A stretch of DNA of 36,857 bases from an uncultured Oscillospiraceae bacterium (lineage in GTDB: Bacteria; Bacillota; Clostridia; Oscillospirales; Oscillospiraceae): contig CANRQC010000003.1 of NCBI GenBank assembly GCA_947632695.1, positions 1 through 36,857 of the forward strand, written 5' to 3'. Position numbers and translations under genes: made by a program. Within the stretch, counting starts at the first letter, position 1; the number at the start of each line of letters is the position of its first letter. Shown here in pieces: positions 8,618 to 15,582 of this stretch. The notes under the pieces were generated by a model that saw only the letters and a program-made list of their open reading frames with translations, searched no databases and was not told where the DNA came from.

Positions 8618-8646
8618 TTGCAAGGGGGTGCCATTAAGAGTATGAT
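8618..8646 (+). promoter_or_regulatory. Promoter of the cluster-less paralogue and patatin genes
   Basis: -35 TTGCAA (8618-8623), 17-base spacer, -10 TATGAT (8641-8646), ending 48 bases before the ATG at 8695. The -35 box lies inside the CCCTTGCAAGGG palindrome, so a repressor there would block it. Confidence 0.7.
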
Positions 8647-8694
8647 CCACACAGTAACATCCATGCCTTTTGCGCCACGGAAGGAGCAGTGAAA

Positions 8695-9723
8695 ATGGAG
8701 AGCAGTATATCTAAAATATTAGTGGGTTCCATCGTAAAAAGGACACTGAAGGAAATGAAAGAGAACCCGGATCGCGGGATTCGGAATCTTGTGGATATGG
8801 CGCTGCAGTTTTCGGGCGGAAGATTTCAGGAGGATTTTTTTACAACGGCCCAGACCATGCTTCAAAACGAAAACAGCGCTTACTATCAGCTGGTGCGGGA
8901 AGTGGTGACCCATACGGATACCGACCGGCTTTACACCTTCGGAATGAATCTCGGATATAACGGATGCACTGTTGGCGCGCAGCGCATCCGCGAAAATGAG
9001 GAAAACCTGGGGTGCAACATTCCATGGACTGTACCGATCCAGATCAGTACGGACAATTTTGCGGATAAAGAACCAAAGTATCAAGCGGCGATCCGTTCTG
9101 GCGAGAAACTTGGGATTTACTCCTGGATGCTTTTCTGCGGCAGTCAGCCGAAATGTGTTCTGCCGCTTGTAAAAACACACCCGGACAGCGCCTTTTTCCT
9201 GTTCTGCGAACCGGAGGGACTGACTTCTGAATTTCTGGATGAGGCGGCCGAATCCTATAACCTGATGCTGGTCATCCGATATGATGAAGATGCCGGGGAA
9301 TTATATTCTCGGCTCCGTGATTTTGGACTGCTGTATTCCGCATGGTTTTCATACGGCCAAAAGGATTTGCAATCCATTGTAAATGGGGATCTTTTTTACA
9401 GCGTACAGCAATTCTCTCCTGCCTTTACGGTACTCCTGCCGGAACAGGGCTGCCCGGATGCCATTTCGCGGCTTGTCTATCAGACTGTGCAGCAGGCGCG
9501 TAAGGAACAAAGATACCATACCATGCTTTGGGATCTGAAGGGAGACAACAGTACGGTAGATCATATCATTTCCGATGATGTTTGTTGTGTCTTGTTTGAC
9601 ACGGATGGAAACCTGTGCGATTGGAGCGGGCCGGTAAAAAGTGGTCAGTACAATCTTTTTCAAAACGACTTGAAGGATATTTTTGTGCGTGCGTGCCCGA
9701 AGAAAGGATGTCTAGCAGTATGA
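8695..9723 (+). CDS. Cluster-less radical SAM-like paralogue
   Basis: 342 aa from the ATG at 8695 (GGAG eight bases upstream; a GTG at 8689 is too close). It aligns by eye along its length with the divergent radical SAM enzyme: a similar helical N-terminus, GCNIPW at 106-111 in both, GEKLGIY against GKELGVY, KTHPDSAFFLF against EMHPDCEFLSF, and a late FDTDGNLCDW against INAKGDVEPC. The segment that should hold CxxxCxxC is gone, replaced by IQISTDNFAD, and GGEP has become GSQP (149-152). It therefore cannot bind the catalytic cluster in the usual way. A partner, scaffold or substrate-binding role is inferred. It overlaps the patatin gene by 4 bases. Confidence 0.75.
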   Translation: MESSISKILVGSIVKRTLKEMKENPDRGIRNLVDMALQFSGGRFQEDFFTTAQTMLQNENSAYYQLVREVVTHTDTDRLYTFGMNLGYNGCTVGAQRIRENEENLGCNIPWTVPIQISTDNFADKEPKYQAAIRSGEKLGIYSWMLFCGSQPKCVLPLVKTHPDSAFFLFCEPEGLTSEFLDEAAESYNLMLVIRYDEDAGELYSRLRDFGLLYSAWFSYGQKDLQSIVNGDLFYSVQQFSPAFTVLLPEQGCPDAISRLVYQTVQQARKEQRYHTMLWDLKGDNSTVDHIISDDVCCVLFDTDGNLCDWSGPVKSGQYNLFQNDLKDIFVRACPKKGCLAV

Positions 9724-10568
9724 ATCAAGGAAAAATCGGCGTTGTAGATGTGGGCGGCGGATTTCGCGGCGTCTATGCCGCGGGCGTTTTAGATTATTGC
9801 ATGGATCAACAGATTCAATTTGATGTTGGAATTGGCGTTTCTGCGGGGAGCGCCAATCTAATTTCTTATGCGGCCGGACAGCGCGGGCGCAATCTCCGGT
9901 TTTACACGGAGTATGGACGGCGCGGACAGTACGCCGGGATCGGGAATTTCCTGTTCAAAAGATCCTTTGTGGACTTAGACTATGTTTACAGCACCCTGAG
10001 CAATTCAGATGGGGAAAATCCCTTGGATTATTTCGCCGCAATCGCCAGCCCCATGGAGTTCGTCGCCGTTGCCACCGAGGCGGAAACAGGCCGTGCCAAG
10101 TATTTTGGGAAACAGGATATGTCGCGGGACGATTACAGTATTATGAAAGCGTCCAGCGCGATCCCGTTTGTCTGCCATCCCTATTCGGTAAAAGGGATCC
10201 CGTATTTTGACGGCGCGTTAAGCGATCCGGTCCCCATCCAAAAGGCTTTTGAACGCGGGTGCGAAAAAGTCGTTCTGCTTTTGACCTTGCCGGAAAACAC
10301 GGTGCGAACCTCCGATAGAGACAAAATACTCGCCGCCCGAATCCGAAAAAAATACCCGCTGGCAGCGGAAAAGCTGGCACAGCGGGCAGAACAATATAAC
10401 AACGGCGTGGAAATGGCACGCAGATTGAGCGCGGAGGGGAAGGTCTTGATTATTGCGCCGGACGACACCTGCGGCGTCAGTACATTAAGCAGAAACACCG
10501 ACGCGCTCCATAGGCTCTATGAAAAAGGATACCGGGACGGAGAGCAAATCCAGTCGTTTATTCAATGA
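9720..10568 (+). CDS. Patatin-like phospholipase/acyl hydrolase
   Basis: 282 aa starting in the ATGA overlap at 9720 with AAAGGA upstream; a longer frame into the previous gene is rejected. It has the patatin features in order: the oxyanion glycine loop DVGGGFRG (10-17), the nucleophile elbow GVSAG with Ser41, and the catalytic Asp in DGA (Asp164). Patatins use a Ser-Asp dyad to release fatty acids from lipids. There is no signal peptide, so it acts in the cytoplasm or on the inner membrane face. Co-transcription with the cluster-less radical SAM paralogue suggests a shared lipid or acyl-related task. Its stop overlaps the end of the convergent TetR gene by 7 bases. Confidence 0.88.
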   Translation: MNQGKIGVVDVGGGFRGVYAAGVLDYCMDQQIQFDVGIGVSAGSANLISYAAGQRGRNLRFYTEYGRRGQYAGIGNFLFKRSFVDLDYVYSTLSNSDGENPLDYFAAIASPMEFVAVATEAETGRAKYFGKQDMSRDDYSIMKASSAIPFVCHPYSVKGIPYFDGALSDPVPIQKAFERGCEKVVLLLTLPENTVRTSDRDKILAARIRKKYPLAAEKLAQRAEQYNNGVEMARRLSAEGKVLIIAPDDTCGVSTLSRNTDALHRLYEKGYRDGEQIQSFIQ

Positions 10569-11164
10569 CTGTTATGTTCCGGGCCAAGCGCTTCGGCTCC
10601 GGCTTCCGTGGAATTCATTTCCCTATAAATCGCCACCGCTCCGCCTTGAATGATTTGCTTGATTTTTGTGACAAACTCTTCCGGCGGCATACATTGTTTC
10701 TCCAACAGCCATCTTTCAATCGCGCAGAGCACGGCGTCCGCGAAAAAATTGATGGCGAACTCGTCGGCGGCGTCATCGCTGAGAAATTGAGTGATTCGCA
10801 TTTTAATCAGGGGAAAGAGATATTCCCGAAGATGGTCAGCTAAAGAGTTTTGGCCTTTGATCAAGAGTGCCTTGCGGTAAAACGTCCTGTTTGCGTAAAA
10901 GTGTTCGCAGGCCCGCTCGATCAGTTCCCAGCGGTCATCGGAGGGCAAATATTTCGCACTGTCTCTGGCGAACGAGATAAACTCCGTATCGAAGATCCAG
11001 TTGACCAGATCGTATTTGTCTTTGAAATGATAATAAAAGCTCTTTCGATTCATATCACACCGCTCGCATATCTGTGCGATCTGAATTTTATCGAAGGGCA
11101 TTTCCTCCATAAGCTCCCGCAGTGCGGCGGCCAGCGCCCGTTTCGTAATATTGGAATCTGCCAT
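10562..11164 (-). CDS. TetR-family transcriptional regulator
   Basis: 200 aa from the ATG at 11164, chosen for the GGGAGG site eight bases upstream over an ATG eight codons earlier. The N-terminal HTH (about residues 8-55) ends in the typical NRKSFYYHFKDKYDLV recognition-helix and post-HTH segment. The C-terminal ligand domain has DEFAINFFADAVLCAIERWL, like the DhaS/AcrR-type C-terminal groups. It is convergent with the patatin gene. A matching inverted repeat lies upstream of its own promoter and in the radical SAM/patatin intergenic region, so it likely regulates itself and those genes. The ligand is unknown. Confidence 0.88.
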   Translation of the reverse strand: MADSNITKRALAAALRELMEEMPFDKIQIAQICERCDMNRKSFYYHFKDKYDLVNWIFDTEFISFARDSAKYLPSDDRWELIERACEHFYANRTFYRKALLIKGQNSLADHLREYLFPLIKMRITQFLSDDAADEFAINFFADAVLCAIERWLLEKQCMPPEEFVTKIKQIIQGGAVAIYREMNSTEAGAEALGPEHNSH

Positions 11165-11372
11165 CCGGTTTTCCTCCCTTACTGTCATCTCGGGATGCCA
11201 GGATATCCCGACATATCATCTCGCTGCCAAACTTGGTGATCCGCCGTGGATAAAATGAACGAGCCTTACCCACCGCGGCAGATAAGTCTCGTCGTTTCAG
11301 ATGATACCAGGAAAGATTCCGGTGTGTTGGAATCACCGCACAAAGGTGCCGACTACTCCCTTATTCAAAGCA

Positions 11373-11401
11373 ATTATATCATGGAATCCGCGTTTTTTCA
11401 A
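11373..11401 (-). promoter_or_regulatory. Promoter of the TetR gene
   Basis: On the - strand, -35 TTGAAA (11396-11401), 17-base spacer, -10 TATAAT (11373-11378). The leader to the TetR ATG is about 200 bases, unusually long. Confidence 0.6.
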
Positions 11402-11419
11402 CTGAATTCGGAAACTCCG

Positions 11420-11449
11420 TTTTGGACAGATAACGCTCTGTGTCCAAAA
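11420..11449. promoter_or_regulatory. Candidate TetR operator upstream of its own gene
   Basis: Perfect inverted repeat TTTTGGACA, 12 bases, TGTCCAAAA, 18 bases upstream of the TetR -35 box. It is followed by AAGGAACAA, so GTCCAAAAAAGGAACAA matches, on the other strand, 8583-8599 in the divergent region. Confidence 0.5.
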
Positions 11450-11481
11450 AAGGAACAATGTTTGTCCCAAAAGAAAAAGTC

Positions 11482-11683
11482 CTACGGGCGGACAGCTTTT
11501 CACGACCTGCGGCATACATTCGCCACCGTCGCTCTACAGAACGGGGTGGACATCCGCACGGTGTCCGGAATGCTGGGTCACACCGATCCTGGCTTCACCC
11601 TCCGCACCTACACCCACGCCACCAATCCCATGCAGGTCCACGCGGCGGAAACGATTGGTAAGGTCATGGCGGGGAGAAGATAG
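11482..11683 (+). pseudogene. C-terminal remnant of a tyrosine recombinase
   Basis: The last 60 or so codons before the TAG read as the catalytic end of a phage-type integrase: HDLRHTFA (HxxR), MLGHTDPG, and the nucleophile region LRTYTHA. The N-terminal arm- and core-binding domains and the first catalytic Arg are absent. The open frame extends to 11246, but that part has no resemblance to integrases and overlaps the TetR control region. The fragment lies about 300 bases left of a tRNA-Thr 3'-end scar at 11979-12007, the distance and direction expected for the integrase of an older element that used the same site. Confidence 0.8.
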
Positions 11684-11841
11684 ATAGAAAACGAATTCGG
11701 CGCACTCCGCCTCTGTTCAGAATTTGCGCCGCGGTAAACAAAGAAAAAATCCCTTTCGCAAAGAGCGCAAGCAAATAGGGAAGGAAAGCTGCTGTTCGCC
11801 GCGGGGGTCAGCCCCTCTACCCACACGCCGTTTCCTCTCCG

Positions 11842-11893
11842 GCCCTTTCCAGCCCTTTCCGCTTCTATCCGCTTGTGGGTCAGGGTGTGGGTC
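11842..11893. repeat. Short tandem repeats, possible arm sites of the dead element
   Basis: GCCCTTTCC occurs at 11842-11850 and 11852-11860 (period 10) and TGTGGGTC at 11874-11881 and 11886-11893 (period 12). They lie between the integrase remnant and its presumed att scar, where integrase arm sites would be expected. The rest of 11684-11943 shows no gene. Confidence 0.35.
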
Positions 11894-11943
11894 GGCTGTC
11901 CGGCCCTGCCAAAAACCCGTATCTTTTCCCCCAAAAAGGCAAC

Positions 11944-11979
11944 AAATATCCCGGAAATCATGGGATTTCCGGGATATTT
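11944..11979 (-). terminator. Hairpin terminator beside tRNA scar 1
   Basis: Perfect 16-bp stem (11944-11959 with 11964-11979), 4-base loop. It lies immediately 3' of the tRNA-Thr scar when read on the - strand, where a tRNA terminator would sit; the T run on the + side may also work rightward. Confidence 0.65.
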
Positions 11980-12007
11980 TGGAGCTGCTAGCCAGATTCG
12001 GACTGGC
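11979..12007 (-). repeat. tRNA-Thr 3'-end scar 1 (old att site)
   Basis: 29 bases identical to the start of the att repeat at 12147-12192, including the G at 11999 where the intact tRNA has A. Homology stops after GGACTGGC. This is best read as the footprint of an earlier integration or excision. Confidence 0.75.
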
Positions 12008-12097
12008 TACCGGTCTCCCGCAAAGCTATGCTTTGCGGGAACCCTCACGACCTCCGATTGAATCCCCGCTTCGCGGGTGGGGTGAGGTCGCCAGTCC
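12000..12097. repeat. 98-bp inverted-repeat structure between tRNA scars
   Basis: The outer arms are GGACTGGC (12000-12007) and GCCAGTCC (12090-12097). Inside are a hairpin CCCGCAAAGC-TAT-GCTTTGCGGG (about 12018-12040) and a small CCCGC-TTC-GCGGG hairpin. The right end (12083-12097) is an exact 15-bp inverted copy of 12168-12182 in the att core. Confidence 0.6.
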
Positions 12098-12113
12098 CTG
12101 CCCGGAACAACAG

Positions 12114-12148
12114 AAAACTCGCGGAAGTTTCCCCCGCGAGTTTTTTTT
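12114..12148 (-). terminator. Hairpin terminator beside attL
   Basis: 11-bp stem (12114-12124 with 12134-12144) with AAAA/TTTT ends, directly adjoining the tRNA 3'-end copy in attL. It can act in both directions; the + side is followed by eight T in all. Confidence 0.7.
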
Positions 12149-12192
12149 GGAGCTGCTAGCCAGATTCGGACTGGCGACCTCATCCTTACCAA
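12147..12192 (-). repeat. Left attachment site (tRNA-Thr 3' half)
   Basis: 46 bases matching 21019-21064 with one difference (G12169 against A21041, in the T-loop). It covers CCA through the anticodon stem of tRNA-Thr. It marks the left edge of the integrated element; the integrase gene starts its reading towards it. Confidence 0.9.
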
Positions 12193-12314
12193 TTATAATT
12201 TACCTTGTTATAAATTGCTTTAATTTACCGTGGCTTAAAACTGAAACCCCTTGATATATAAGGCTTTTTGCCGTTTTCCATGTTGTAGCTTGTCATAGCT
12301 TGCTATGGCCTTAC

Positions 12315-12358
12315 CTCAATCCTTTTAGCCTGTTGCTCAATCCTTTGCTCAATCCTTT
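12315..12358. repeat. Left integrase arm-site repeats (CTCAATCCTTT x3)
   Basis: CTCAATCCTTT at 12315-12325, 12336-12346 and 12348-12358. The same unit is found twice inside the right end (20897-20919). Position between the att core and int, and presence at both ends, mark them as likely arm-type integrase sites. The rest of 12193-12419 holds no gene. Confidence 0.75.
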
Positions 12359-12419
12359 TTGGGCGCTCCAAATGATACAAAAAGCGACGCCGGGGAGGTC
12401 CCCCAGCGCCGCTATTTTT

Positions 12420-13616
12420 TTATCCGACCTGTGTTTTGAGTGCGTCCCTGACCGTTTGACCGGCCCGCCTGATAGATTCTGCATTTGCGTGGCTGTACAT
12501 CCGCAACGTGACCGCCGTATCACTATGCCCCAACCGTTCGCTGACGGAAACCACGTCCGCGCCGTTGGTGATGCCGATACTTGCCGATGTATGCCGGAGT
12601 TTGTGCGGGTGGAAATCCTCTATGCCATACTTCTCCCCAAACTTCTTAAAATACCTTGTTGGGCTTTGCGGATGCAGCGGCTCCGCTGTCCCGTCTTGCG
12701 TGAAGACCCATTTTGAGATGCAGGAATGGGCTTGCCCCTCCCGGAGCTGTTTCAAGAGGGCCAGCGTTTCCGGGCCAATGTCCACTACACGGGTTTTCCC
12801 GTTTTTGGGAGTTGTTTCATATACCCCTGTCGTGGCGGTATATTGCAGATTGCGCCGGATCGTGACCGTGCCGGAATCCCAGTCAATATCAGCCCATTGC
12901 AAGGCACACAGCTCACCCCTCCTGCATCCGCTGTCTGCGGCAAGATTGATATATACCCTCCATTTTAGCGGCTCTTGCTCCGCACAGGAAAGCACGCGGG
13001 ACAGCTCCGCAACCGTGAAAGCCTTGCTTTCTTCCTCTTGTATGCGCTCATCCTTGCGGGGTGCAGGCCGCTTGACCTTCAACATGGGATTCATGACGAT
13101 TGAATCGTCTAAAAATGCCATCTCAAACACGCCGTTGAGAATATTGTATAGCTTGACTGCTGTGGCGTGGGCATATCCGGCCTTTTGGAAGTCTACCAGC
13201 AGCTTTGTTATCATTGCCGGGGAAACATCCGTTAAGAGGAAATCTCCCAGTGTGGGGAGAATGTGCTTATCAAGGAACATTCGATAGCTGGATCGTGCAT
13301 TTTCTGAAAATGTGGCCTCTTTTGTGGGCATAAACACGCCATTGGCATATTGAGCCACCGTTTTGAGCTTTGCGGCCTCTGCGGCCTCCTGGGCGGTTTT
13401 CTCTCGCTCCTGGGCACGGTTTAGGACTTCCCCATTTTTGCAGGCAAGCTCAAATGCGGCCGCCTGCTTTGCGGCCTCTCTCTCCGCCGTCCGTTTGCTC
13501 CAGCCGTCCGGCCAGTACCAGCGGGTTTTATATGGGGCCTTGCCATATCCACGGGAAACGCAAATTTGAAAGAACCGGCGACCGTCTTTTGTTTCCATTA
13601 ATTTAGTGCTTGCCAT
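12420..13616 (-). CDS. int: Tyrosine recombinase (integrase)
   Basis: 398 aa from the ATG at 13616 (AAGGAAGGGG site upstream); a start ten codons earlier is less well placed. It has an N-terminal arm-binding region, an SAM-like core-binding domain (about 85-180) and the catalytic domain with R232 (SGCRRGEL), H338-R341 (HKLR), H364 (LGH) and nucleophile Y374. All catalytic residues are present, so it should catalyse insertion and, with the excisionase-like protein, excision at the tRNA-Thr site. It reads towards attL, and its start overlaps the repressor gene by 14 bases. It is the Tn916/phage-type Int found in Bacillota. Confidence 0.95.
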   Translation of the reverse strand: MASTKLMETKDGRRFFQICVSRGYGKAPYKTRWYWPDGWSKRTAEREAAKQAAAFELACKNGEVLNRAQEREKTAQEAAEAAKLKTVAQYANGVFMPTKEATFSENARSSYRMFLDKHILPTLGDFLLTDVSPAMITKLLVDFQKAGYAHATAVKLYNILNGVFEMAFLDDSIVMNPMLKVKRPAPRKDERIQEEESKAFTVAELSRVLSCAEQEPLKWRVYINLAADSGCRRGELCALQWADIDWDSGTVTIRRNLQYTATTGVYETTPKNGKTRVVDIGPETLALLKQLREGQAHSCISKWVFTQDGTAEPLHPQSPTRYFKKFGEKYGIEDFHPHKLRHTSASIGITNGADVVSVSERLGHSDTAVTLRMYSHANAESIRRAGQTVRDALKTQVG

Positions 13617-14193
13617 CGTGATCCCCTTCCTTTCGTAACATTTCAACGGTGCTTGAAATGACTTTAGCGGACAAGTTAGCAGCTAATGCCTCAGATATTT
13701 CTTTCGATGAATGGTTTTGAAATCTGTCATCACCTGGGATTTTCAAAATTTCCTCTTTTGGGTCTGGAGCTTGCACACATTCAAAAATGACATTTAGGAG
13801 GTGGTAAAAAAAGTAATTGCCCAAAAGAGCATTTAGGACAACACGCCTATCATCATTGTGCTTATCTAAAGCCCGTTGCAAACATCCGATTGCATTTTCT
13901 GAAAGGCCAGTTGTCTTACAAGCCCCCTGTATATCCTCATTCACCGTTTTTGTACCGGTTCTACCAAGCAGATAATCAACCGATACATTATAGAAATCTG
14001 CGATTTTGCAAAGATTTTCAAGCGAAGGGCGCGAGATACCCAACTTATATTGATTTATCGCTTGTGCAGAAACATCTAAATATTTTCGTAGTGCGTCGCT
14101 GTCAGTAATTAAACCAGATAACCGGCTTGCGAGGGGTGCCGATTGCTTTTCTGCTACATCCATTTCCGAAGTAGCATTCTTTTTTCTGCCCAT
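13603..14193 (-). CDS. XRE-type repressor of the element
   Basis: 196 aa from the ATG at 14193, with GGAGG five bases upstream; an earlier ATG lacks such a site. Residues about 30-80 are a lambda-repressor-like HTH (LRKYLDVSAQAINQYKLG...SLENLCKIADFYNVSVDYLLGR). The C-terminal half is helical and unrecognised, with no clear S24 peptidase Ser-Lys pair. It is divergent from the excisionase-like gene, with AT-rich DNA and an inverted repeat between, the classic place of a lysogeny-type switch. In satellites such a repressor (Stl-like) is often released by a helper-phage protein rather than by RecA; the lack of a peptidase domain fits that, but is not proof. Confidence 0.85.
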   Translation of the reverse strand: MGRKKNATSEMDVAEKQSAPLASRLSGLITDSDALRKYLDVSAQAINQYKLGISRPSLENLCKIADFYNVSVDYLLGRTGTKTVNEDIQGACKTTGLSENAIGCLQRALDKHNDDRRVVLNALLGNYFFYHLLNVIFECVQAPDPKEEILKIPGDDRFQNHSSKEISEALAANLSAKVISSTVEMLRKEGDHDGKH

Positions 14194-14290
14194 AATAACC
14201 TCCAATGTCAAGTTTTACTTTCAACTTATCAAAATGCTAAATTATCGCTTGCTTTTTCTGGCCCTTTGTGCTATCCTAACATCAAGAAGC

Positions 14291-14323
14291 ATAACTTGAT
14301 ATAAACTATTATAAACAAGTTAT
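14291..14323 (+). promoter_or_regulatory. Operator/promoter of the rightward operon
   Basis: Inverted repeat ATAACTTG (14291-14298) and CAAGTTAT (14316-14323), 17 bases apart, overlaps a likely rightward promoter: TTGATA at 14296-14301 and TTATAC about 18 bases on. A further CAAGTTTTACTTTCAACTT lies near the repressor start, so several repressor sites are likely. Confidence 0.6.
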
Positions 14324-14373
14324 ACTTAAATGTCAATAGCATACACTAAAAAAGATGAAAGGACGATGAACAA

Positions 14374-14574
14374 ATGCAAGTGACAGAAACTAAACAGGCT
14401 ACCCCGTTCATGAAAATCGGAGCGGCCAGCAGGGCCACCGGCTTGTCGCAGTACTTTTTGCGGCAGGGGTGCAAGGACGGCACTGTTCCCCATATCAAGA
14501 GCGGAACCGTGTACCTTGTGAATGTCGCCAAGCTACTGCGACAGCTTGACGCAGAAGGGGGTGCAATGGAATGA
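14374..14574 (+). CDS. Excisionase-like small HTH protein
   Basis: 66 aa, ATG at 14374 with AAAGGA ten bases upstream. The sequence MKIGAASRATGLSQYFLRQ followed by VPHIKSGTVYLVNVAKLLRQL is the MerR/excisionase-type winged helix, in which a short helix pair is followed by a DNA-reading wing. It is the first gene rightward from the switch region. It is likely either a recombination directionality factor for the integrase or an AlpA-like activator. Its stop overlaps the next start (ATGA). Confidence 0.75.
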   Translation: MQVTETKQATPFMKIGAASRATGLSQYFLRQGCKDGTVPHIKSGTVYLVNVAKLLRQLDAEGGAME

Positions 14575-14963
14575 ACAAAATAGAAACTCCCACCGGCGCG
14601 GCAACGTCGGCAGGAGCGAGGGCGGAAAGGACAACCGGGCAGGCGTCTATTTCCTTTACTTATTCTAACACAACTGCGGCCCACGGTCAACCTTTAATCG
14701 CTGACTTTTTGGGCCATGACAGAGAAAGCGCCCGCAAGGGCTGGGAACTGTGCGCCGCACTTCACATGGACAGCCGGACACTACGGCAGCAGATCGAGCG
14801 GGAGCGCAGAGCCGGGGCGCTAATCGTTTCAGACAACAAAAATGGCTATTGGCTGACCGACGACCCGGCAGAGGCCCAGGCGTTTGCCCGTTCCATGCGT
14901 CACAGGGCGCGGCAGATTGTCAAAATTGCACAAGCCGTTGAAAGGGGCGCTGGCCTTGACTGA
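14571..14963 (+). CDS. Winged-helix protein, possible replication organiser
   Basis: 130 aa, starting in an ATGA overlap with the excisionase-like gene. The first 45 residues are low-complexity. Residues about 50-100 look like a winged helix: GWELCAALHMDSRTLRQQIERERRAGALIVSDNKNGYWLTDD, with the last part forming the wing. The C-terminus is an Arg-rich helix. Proteins of this shape often stand next to primases in phages of Bacillota, so a part in starting replication or in control of the operon is plausible. The exact family is not recognised. Confidence 0.65.
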   Translation: MNKIETPTGAATSAGARAERTTGQASISFTYSNTTAAHGQPLIADFLGHDRESARKGWELCAALHMDSRTLRQQIERERRAGALIVSDNKNGYWLTDDPAEAQAFARSMRHRARQIVKIAQAVERGAGLD

Positions 14964-15582
14964 TATTTTTCGAGAAGTCAGAGAGCGCCTAAACATGGAG
15001 GACGTGGCCCGCCACTACGGGCACGAACCCAACCGGGCCGGATTTCTTTGTTGTCCGTTTCACCGGGGCGACCGAACCGCCAGCCTAAAGCTCTATCCAG
15101 GCGGGCGTGGCTGGCACTGTTTTGGATGTAACCGAGGCGGGAGTGTGATAGACTTTGTGGCTCTTGACCTGGGACTTTCTCCCCTAGATGCCGTCAAACG
15201 GCTTAATACGGACTTTGCCCTGGGCCTACCCATTGACCGGCAGCAGACCCCCGCAGAGCGCCGGGAGGCCGAACAAGCGGCCCAGCGGCGGCGGGAAGTA
15301 GCTGATACTTACCGCGCCTTTGAACAGTGGCGAACCGATACCATCAACAGATTAAATGCTTGCTTTCGTGGAGCGCACCTGTTACAGATTTCCAGCCTTG
15401 ACCGGCTGACCGAGCGGGAGGCGCTGGCACTACGGGAACAAGCTACCGTTGAATACTTCTCCGACCTTCTATCATTTGGAACACTAGCGGAGCAAGTCGC
15501 GGTTTTCCGAGATAGGAAGGAGGTGGAGATCCTTTGCAACAGGATTTTACCCAGTACGCCGATGAAATCAGACGTGGCTTGA
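14956..15582 (+). CDS. CHC2 zinc-finger primase-like protein
   Basis: 208 aa from the TTG at 14956, which overlaps the previous stop and has AAAGGGG eight bases upstream. Residues about 30-65 form the DnaG-type CHC2 zinc finger, with CCPFH, an Arg/Lys-rich strand and WHCFGCNRGGSVIDFV. The C-terminal half is a charged helix with no visible TOPRIM catalytic motif. It is therefore only the template-binding part of a primase and may need the adjoining helicase or host DnaG. It overlaps the helicase gene by 49 bases, and a strong ribosome site for that gene lies inside it. Its context is replication of the element. Confidence 0.8.
   Translation: MTDIFREVRERLNMEDVARHYGHEPNRAGFLCCPFHRGDRTASLKLYPGGRGWHCFGCNRGGSVIDFVALDLGLSPLDAVKRLNTDFALGLPIDRQQTPAERREAEQAAQRRREVADTYRAFEQWRTDTINRLNACFRGAHLLQISSLDRLTEREALALREQATVEYFSDLLSFGTLAEQVAVFRDRKEVEILCNRILPSTPMKSDVA

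Noticed and set aside
11246-11481. N-terminal part of the open frame containing the recombinase tail
   Set aside because: No integrase resemblance; it overlaps the TetR promoter and operator. Only the tail is a relic.
12147-12192. A second functional tRNA-Thr gene at attL or scar 1
   Set aside because: Only the 3' half is present; the 5' half and promoter are missing, and the T-loop has a change.
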